The translations under genes were made by a program, and so were the position numbers. Positions 60,816-64,000 of a stretch of DNA of 64,000 nucleotides are shown one piece after another; positions within the stretch are counted from its first letter, which is position 1, and the number at the start of each line of letters is the position of its first letter. Under the pieces are notes generated by a model. It worked only from the letters and a program-made list of their open reading frames with translations. It was not told the origin of the DNA and ran no database searches. The DNA comes from Methylobacter sp. GTDB lineage: Bacteria > Pseudomonadota > Gammaproteobacteria > Methylococcales > Methylomonadaceae. Location: positions 25,749-89,748 of the forward strand of contig SCPZ01000080.1 in the NCBI GenBank assembly GCA_004299305.1, given 5' to 3'.

Positions 60816-62024
60816 CTACGAATACGTCGGCGCAAAAGCCTGCTCAGGATTTGCCACCGGTCCGTCACCATCCCAATACGGCGACAATTTGCGTAAAGTC
60901 GCTACAATGCCGGGCATCACTTTCAGCACTTCATCGACTTCGGCCATGGTGTTATAGCGCGAGAACGAAAACCGTATCGTGCCGTGCGCAGCGGTGTAAG
61001 GAATATCCATAGCCCGCATTACATGCGAAGGTTCCAACGAACCGGAAGTACAGGCCGAACCGCTCGACGCCGCAATACCGGCTTTATTCAATAACATCAA
61101 AATCGACTCGCCTTCGATATATTCGAAAGCGATGTCAGTCGTGTTAGGCAAACGGTTGTACATATCGCCGGTTACGAAACAATGCGGAATTTCTTCGGTA
61201 ATGCCTCTCTCCAAACGGTCGCGCATGGCTTTGACTTTGGTATTTTCATACTCGATATATTCCAGCGCCAATTCGCAGGCTTTACCCAAGCCGACAATGG
61301 ACGCGGTATTTTCAGTCCCCGCCCTTCTGCCGCGCTCTTGATGACCGCCGCGCAACAACGGACGATAACGGGTGCCTCGACGCAGGTACAAAACGCCGAT
61401 GCCTTTAGGCGCATGTAATTTGTGTCCCGATAATGACAACATATCGATCTTGGTATCCTGTAACATCATCGGAATCTTGCCGACCGCCTGTACCGCATCG
61501 GTATGAAACATCACGCCCGCAGCATTAGCCATCTCCGCCATTTCCGCGACCGGGAAAATCGTACCGGTCTCATTATTGGCCCACATCACCGAGACTATCG
61601 CGACTTGGTCGGATAACAAGCGTTGATAAGCATCCAGTTTTAAACGCCCGGCTTTGTCGACCGGCATCCTGTGGATCGTGTAGCCATCTTTTTCGAGATA
61701 ATCGCACAGGCTTAAAATGGCCGGATGTTCGACCGTGGTGGTAATAATTTCTTTCTTGTCCGGTTGTGCCTTAATCGCGGAAAGAATCGCCGTGGAATTG
61801 GATTCGGTGCCGCACGAGGTAAAAATGATCTCGGAATCATGCTCGCAACCGATCAGGGCCTGAACCTGTTGCCGGGCCTGCTTGAGTCCGCGCGCCACGC
61901 CGTCGGCGAATTTGTGTATGGATGAGGGATTGCCGTATTGTTCAAGAAAATACGGAATCATCACATCGACCACCGCCGGATCGACCTTGGTGGTGGCATT
62001 ATTGTCCAGGTAAATGTCAGTCAT
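60816..62024 (-). CDS. nifS: Cysteine desulfurase NifS
   Basis: 402 residues. Cysteine-to-alanine desulfurase that supplies sulfur for nitrogenase Fe-S clusters. PLP lysine in LSLSGHKLHAPKG, substrate-loop cysteine in SSGSACTSGSLEPSH, and the conserved LRGGHQERGRRAGTENT region. The ATG at 62024 overlaps the nifU TGA by one base (TGATG), so it is translationally coupled; the GTG at 62027 is a poorer choice. The nif type rather than isc type is indicated by the neighbouring three-domain NifU. Confidence 0.95.
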   Translation of the reverse strand: MTDIYLDNNATTKVDPAVVDVMIPYFLEQYGNPSSIHKFADGVARGLKQARQQVQALIGCEHDSEIIFTSCGTESNSTAILSAIKAQPDKKEIITTTVEHPAILSLCDYLEKDGYTIHRMPVDKAGRLKLDAYQRLLSDQVAIVSVMWANNETGTIFPVAEMAEMANAAGVMFHTDAVQAVGKIPMMLQDTKIDMLSLSGHKLHAPKGIGVLYLRRGTRYRPLLRGGHQERGRRAGTENTASIVGLGKACELALEYIEYENTKVKAMRDRLERGITEEIPHCFVTGDMYNRLPNTTDIAFEYIEGESILMLLNKAGIAASSGSACTSGSLEPSHVMRAMDIPYTAAHGTIRFSFSRYNTMAEVDEVLKVMPGIVATLRKLSPYWDGDGPVANPEQAFAPTYS

Positions 62025-62932
62025 CACGCCACCTCTATATTGACTAATTTTTTCATTTCCGATGCCGGTACGACTTTAATGAACTCGCCCATGACTTCCA
62101 TCAAGCGTTGTTGAATACCGGCAATGGTCATCGCGGCCATTTGACAACCGTTACACGCGCCGGTCATATTGACGTAAGCGGTGTTGCCGATGACTTCGAC
62201 CAATTCCACGTCGCCGCCGTCCGCCATCAGTGACGGTCTTAACGACTCCAATACCATCTCGATTTTTTTGATGCGTTGCAAATTGGTTAATGGCGCTTTA
62301 ACGGCAGCGATTTTTTCCGCAGGTTTGCTGACCGGTGCCGCGCCGGGATCGAATTTCTCGCCTTTTTCGGCCAACACTTTTTCCAGAATCGCTTCGATGT
62401 CTTCATGGCAAGCCGCGCAACCGCCGCCCGCTTTGGTAAAGTTGGTGACGTCTTCAACGGTGCGCAATTTATTAGCCCAGATCATTTCCTCAATCATCAC
62501 CGCATCAATCGCAAAACATTTGCAAATCAGCGCGCCTTCTTCATGATCGTCTTTCCACTCTTCGCCGCGATAATTGGCTATCGCCGCTTGCAGGGCTTCG
62601 CGTCCCATGACCGAACAATGCATCTTTTCCGGCGGCAAGCCTTCGAGTTGATCGGCGATATCCTGGTTGGTCACCTTTAACGCTTCATCCAGCGTCATGC
62701 CTTTAATGATTTCGGTCAGAACCGATGACGAAGCAATCGCCGAACCGCAACCGAAGGTTTGAAAGCCGGCTTCTAAAATAACTTCACTGTCGTCATCAAC
62801 TTTCAGCGTTAACCGCAAGGCGTCGCCGCAACTGATAGAACCCACTTCGCCGGTCGCATTAGCATCAACGACCGCACCCGCATTTTTAGGGTTAAAAAAA
62901 TGCTCTTTTACTTTATCTGAATAGTCCCACAT
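62024..62932 (-). CDS. nifU: Fe-S scaffold NifU (three-domain)
   Basis: 302 residues. IscU-like N-terminal domain with C35, C62 and C106; central permanent [2Fe-2S] domain with C137, C139, C172 and C175; C-terminal NifU domain with C260 and C263 (GACNGCQ). It assembles clusters with NifS for nitrogenase. A GAGGAC site precedes the ATG. A family 10 hairpin lies between it and the upstream IscA-like gene. Confidence 0.96.
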   Translation of the reverse strand: MWDYSDKVKEHFFNPKNAGAVVDANATGEVGSISCGDALRLTLKVDDDSEVILEAGFQTFGCGSAIASSSVLTEIIKGMTLDEALKVTNQDIADQLEGLPPEKMHCSVMGREALQAAIANYRGEEWKDDHEEGALICKCFAIDAVMIEEMIWANKLRTVEDVTNFTKAGGGCAACHEDIEAILEKVLAEKGEKFDPGAAPVSKPAEKIAAVKAPLTNLQRIKKIEMVLESLRPSLMADGGDVELVEVIGNTAYVNMTGACNGCQMAAMTIAGIQQRLMEVMGEFIKVVPASEMKKLVNIEVA

Positions 62933-62956
62933 GGCTTTGTCCTCAAAAATTTATAG

Positions 62957-63028
62957 GTAGGATGTGGTGAGGTACGAAGCGCATCGACCACGGTGTTGAT
63001 GCGCTTCACTGCGTTCAGCACATCCTAC
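62957..63028. repeat. Hairpin repeat, family 10, copy B, inside the nif operon
   Basis: gtaggatgtggtgaggtacg ... ttcagcacatcctac inverted. It fills the gap between nifU and the IscA-like gene and may modulate mRNA ends. Confidence 0.65.
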
Positions 63029-63039
63029 AGGTTTATCAG

Positions 63040-63396
63040 CTACGAACAGGTCTTGGTACCGGCGCCATCGGCACTGGTATTAAACGAAGTGCCGCAAGCG
63101 CAACTTTTAGCCGCATTAGGGTTGGTAAACTTGAATCCCGAACCTTCGATAGTGTCGAGAAAATCGACCGACATGCCGTCCAGCATAGGCAAACTGGCCG
63201 GATCGATAAATACTTTTACCTCGCCGCAATCAATGATGGTATCTTCCGGCGTATGGCTGCTTTCGAGTTTCAAGCCGTATTGATAGCCCGAACAACCGCC
63301 ATCGGTGACTTCTATACGTAGACCCGCTGTAGGTTTGTCCGATCCTGCGATAAAGCGACCAACGGCGCTAACGGCCTTTTCTGTTAATGTAATCAT
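63040..63396 (-). CDS. IscA/HesB-type Fe-S assembly protein of the nif cluster
   Basis: 118 residues of the A-type carrier family, with the three conserved cysteines C35 (GGCSGYQ), C99 and C101 (SCACGTSF). The start is taken at 63396, which has an AGGAG site eight to nine bases upstream; the frame is open nine codons further but without a site. First gene of the nif operon behind a sigma-54 type promoter. Called iscA-nif or nifIscA in related nif clusters. A Cys-rich tail (KTCS) is slightly unusual. Confidence 0.9.
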   Translation of the reverse strand: MITLTEKAVSAVGRFIAGSDKPTAGLRIEVTDGGCSGYQYGLKLESSHTPEDTIIDCGEVKVFIDPASLPMLDGMSVDFLDTIEGSGFKFTNPNAAKSCACGTSFNTSADGAGTKTCS

Positions 63397-63442
63397 TTCT
63401 ATGCACTCCTGAATGTATGGCATCGTTCTTGTTAATACTTAA

Positions 63443-63458
63443 AGCAACCTGTATGCCA
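63443..63458 (-). promoter_or_regulatory. Sigma-54 (-24/-12) promoter for the IscA-nifU-nifS operon
   Basis: On the minus strand the sequence is tggcatacaggttgct: GG and GC dinucleotides are separated by exactly ten bases, and the flanks match TGGCA and TTGCT. It ends 47 bases upstream of the start codon. NifA/RpoN control is the expected logic for nif genes. I did not find a convincing TGT-N10-ACA activator site. Confidence 0.75.
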
Positions 63459-63599
63459 TTTCGTTATTTATTTATTACCGGCTTGTTTAACAAGGCTTTA
63501 ACAAAACTTCCACATAATAAACAATGTATTATCAAACAGGTTTCAATCACACAATCAGCTAACAATGTAAGGTTTGCTACAAAATAAAGGGGAAAAGAG

Positions 63600-63863
63600 A
63601 TGAACGTAGAAGATTTAGATGTAGGCGATGTCGTATATGCTGCAAAAACGATTACCGATGATGGCTCAATACCCGATGGCGCCGAAGGTGCAATATTGGC
63701 CGAAGCTGGGACGCGCGGTGTTATTACGCTGATTGGTCATGTCGAGGAGGAGCCGGATCGTAGCGTCTTTTTGGTGCGCTTTGAAGATAAAGATATGAAT
63801 TTGGGCAATCCGATTGGCTGTTGGGTTGAAGATTTGGCTGTGGAGCCTAAGCGGGTTAATTGA
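63600..63863 (+). CDS. nifZ: NifZ-family protein
   Basis: 87 residues, DLDVGDVVYAAKTITDDGSI followed by GTRGVITLIGHV and NPIGCWVEDL, the small beta-barrel NifZ pattern. NifZ helps P-cluster formation in the nitrogenase MoFe protein. AAGGGG site before the ATG. Divergent from the Fe-S operon, sharing a 200-base intergenic region. Homology to NifZ is moderate. Confidence 0.75.
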   Translation: MNVEDLDVGDVVYAAKTITDDGSIPDGAEGAILAEAGTRGVITLIGHVEEEPDRSVFLVRFEDKDMNLGNPIGCWVEDLAVEPKRVN

Positions 63864-63867
63864 CCCT

Positions 63868-64000
63868 TAGGCGATTTCCGGCGAAAAATATACCCACCTG
63901 ACTGGTCTTTTTGTCCGTCTGCTGCGTTGTAAAAATGGTTGCATAGCTCGCTATGCGCCCATTTTTACGCCTCGGCAACTGCTCCTGCGTTGCTCTACCT
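63868..64000. repeat. Partial family 8 repeat and hairpin, cut by the window edge
   Basis: Starts ttaggcgatttccggcgaaa, as in the other family 8 copies, then aaaatggttgcatagctcgc / gcgcccatttttacgc forms a hairpin. The last bases (ctcggcaactgctcctgc) match the 34.3 kb repeat. Confidence 0.55.

Noticed and set aside
63480..63600. NifA upstream activator site TGT-N10-ACA
   Set aside because: Several TGT triplets occur but none has ACA at the right spacing.

Overview
The window reads as chromosome of a gammaproteobacterium, most likely a methanotroph of the Methylobacter/Methylomonas type (order Methylococcales). This is inferred from a nif-type Fe-S assembly operon, a hopanoid-type RND transporter, formaldehyde-activating-like (GFA) proteins, large RTX proteins and a very high density of small palindromic repeats. 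No methane monooxygenase, rRNA or tRNA gene is visible, so the assignment is not proved.

Layout. 0-5.5 kb: a PLP decarboxylase, an ATP-grasp ligase and a second PLP-fold enzyme, the last one bracketed by copies of a palindromic mobile repeat, then a Uma2 nuclease-like gene. 5.6-11 kb: a giant M10/RTX metalloprotease with a one-base frameshift near its N-terminus, and a PD-(D/E)XK-like gene. 11.4-17.2 kb: release factor 3, an outer-membrane porin with a small periplasmic binding protein, and a second RTX protein with nested tandem repeats. 17.5-20 kb: a Cyc2-like fused cytochrome-porin followed by an inner-membrane mono-heme protein. 20-34.8 kb: a chemoreceptor, ApbE, HpnN, a DHH phosphoesterase, RlpA, an amidase, two alpha/beta hydrolases, a GFA protein, an EamA exporter, a GNAT and a DUF167 protein.

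34.8-41 kb is an AT-rich accessory stretch: a RelE/ParE-type toxin-antitoxin pair, a two-gene metallopeptidase module, orphan hypotheticals, a well-formed integron-type attC site with a half site beside it, and several genes cut short by mobile hairpins or MITEs. 41-54 kb mixes housekeeping-like small enzymes, two-component regulators, a GH19 muramidase/chitinase-like protein with a candidate immunity partner, and more MITEs. 54-60.6 kb holds a patatin-like phospholipase, a membrane-anchored periplasmic protein and a 1058-residue protein resembling carbohydrate phosphorylases. 60.8-63.9 kb is the nif Fe-S module: nifS, nifU and an IscA/HesB gene on the minus strand behind a sigma-54 type promoter, with a divergent nifZ-like gene.

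The most distinctive property of the window is repeat biology. At least ten families of non-autonomous palindromic or TIR elements are present. Some have convincing target duplications, some have a second small repeat nested at a symmetric position, and several form the end of, or truncate, coding sequences. The best functional candidates for follow-up are the Cyc2-like electron-transfer pair, the decarboxylase/ATP-grasp/PLP trio, the metallopeptidase module in the cassette-like region, and the GH19 effector/immunity-like pair.
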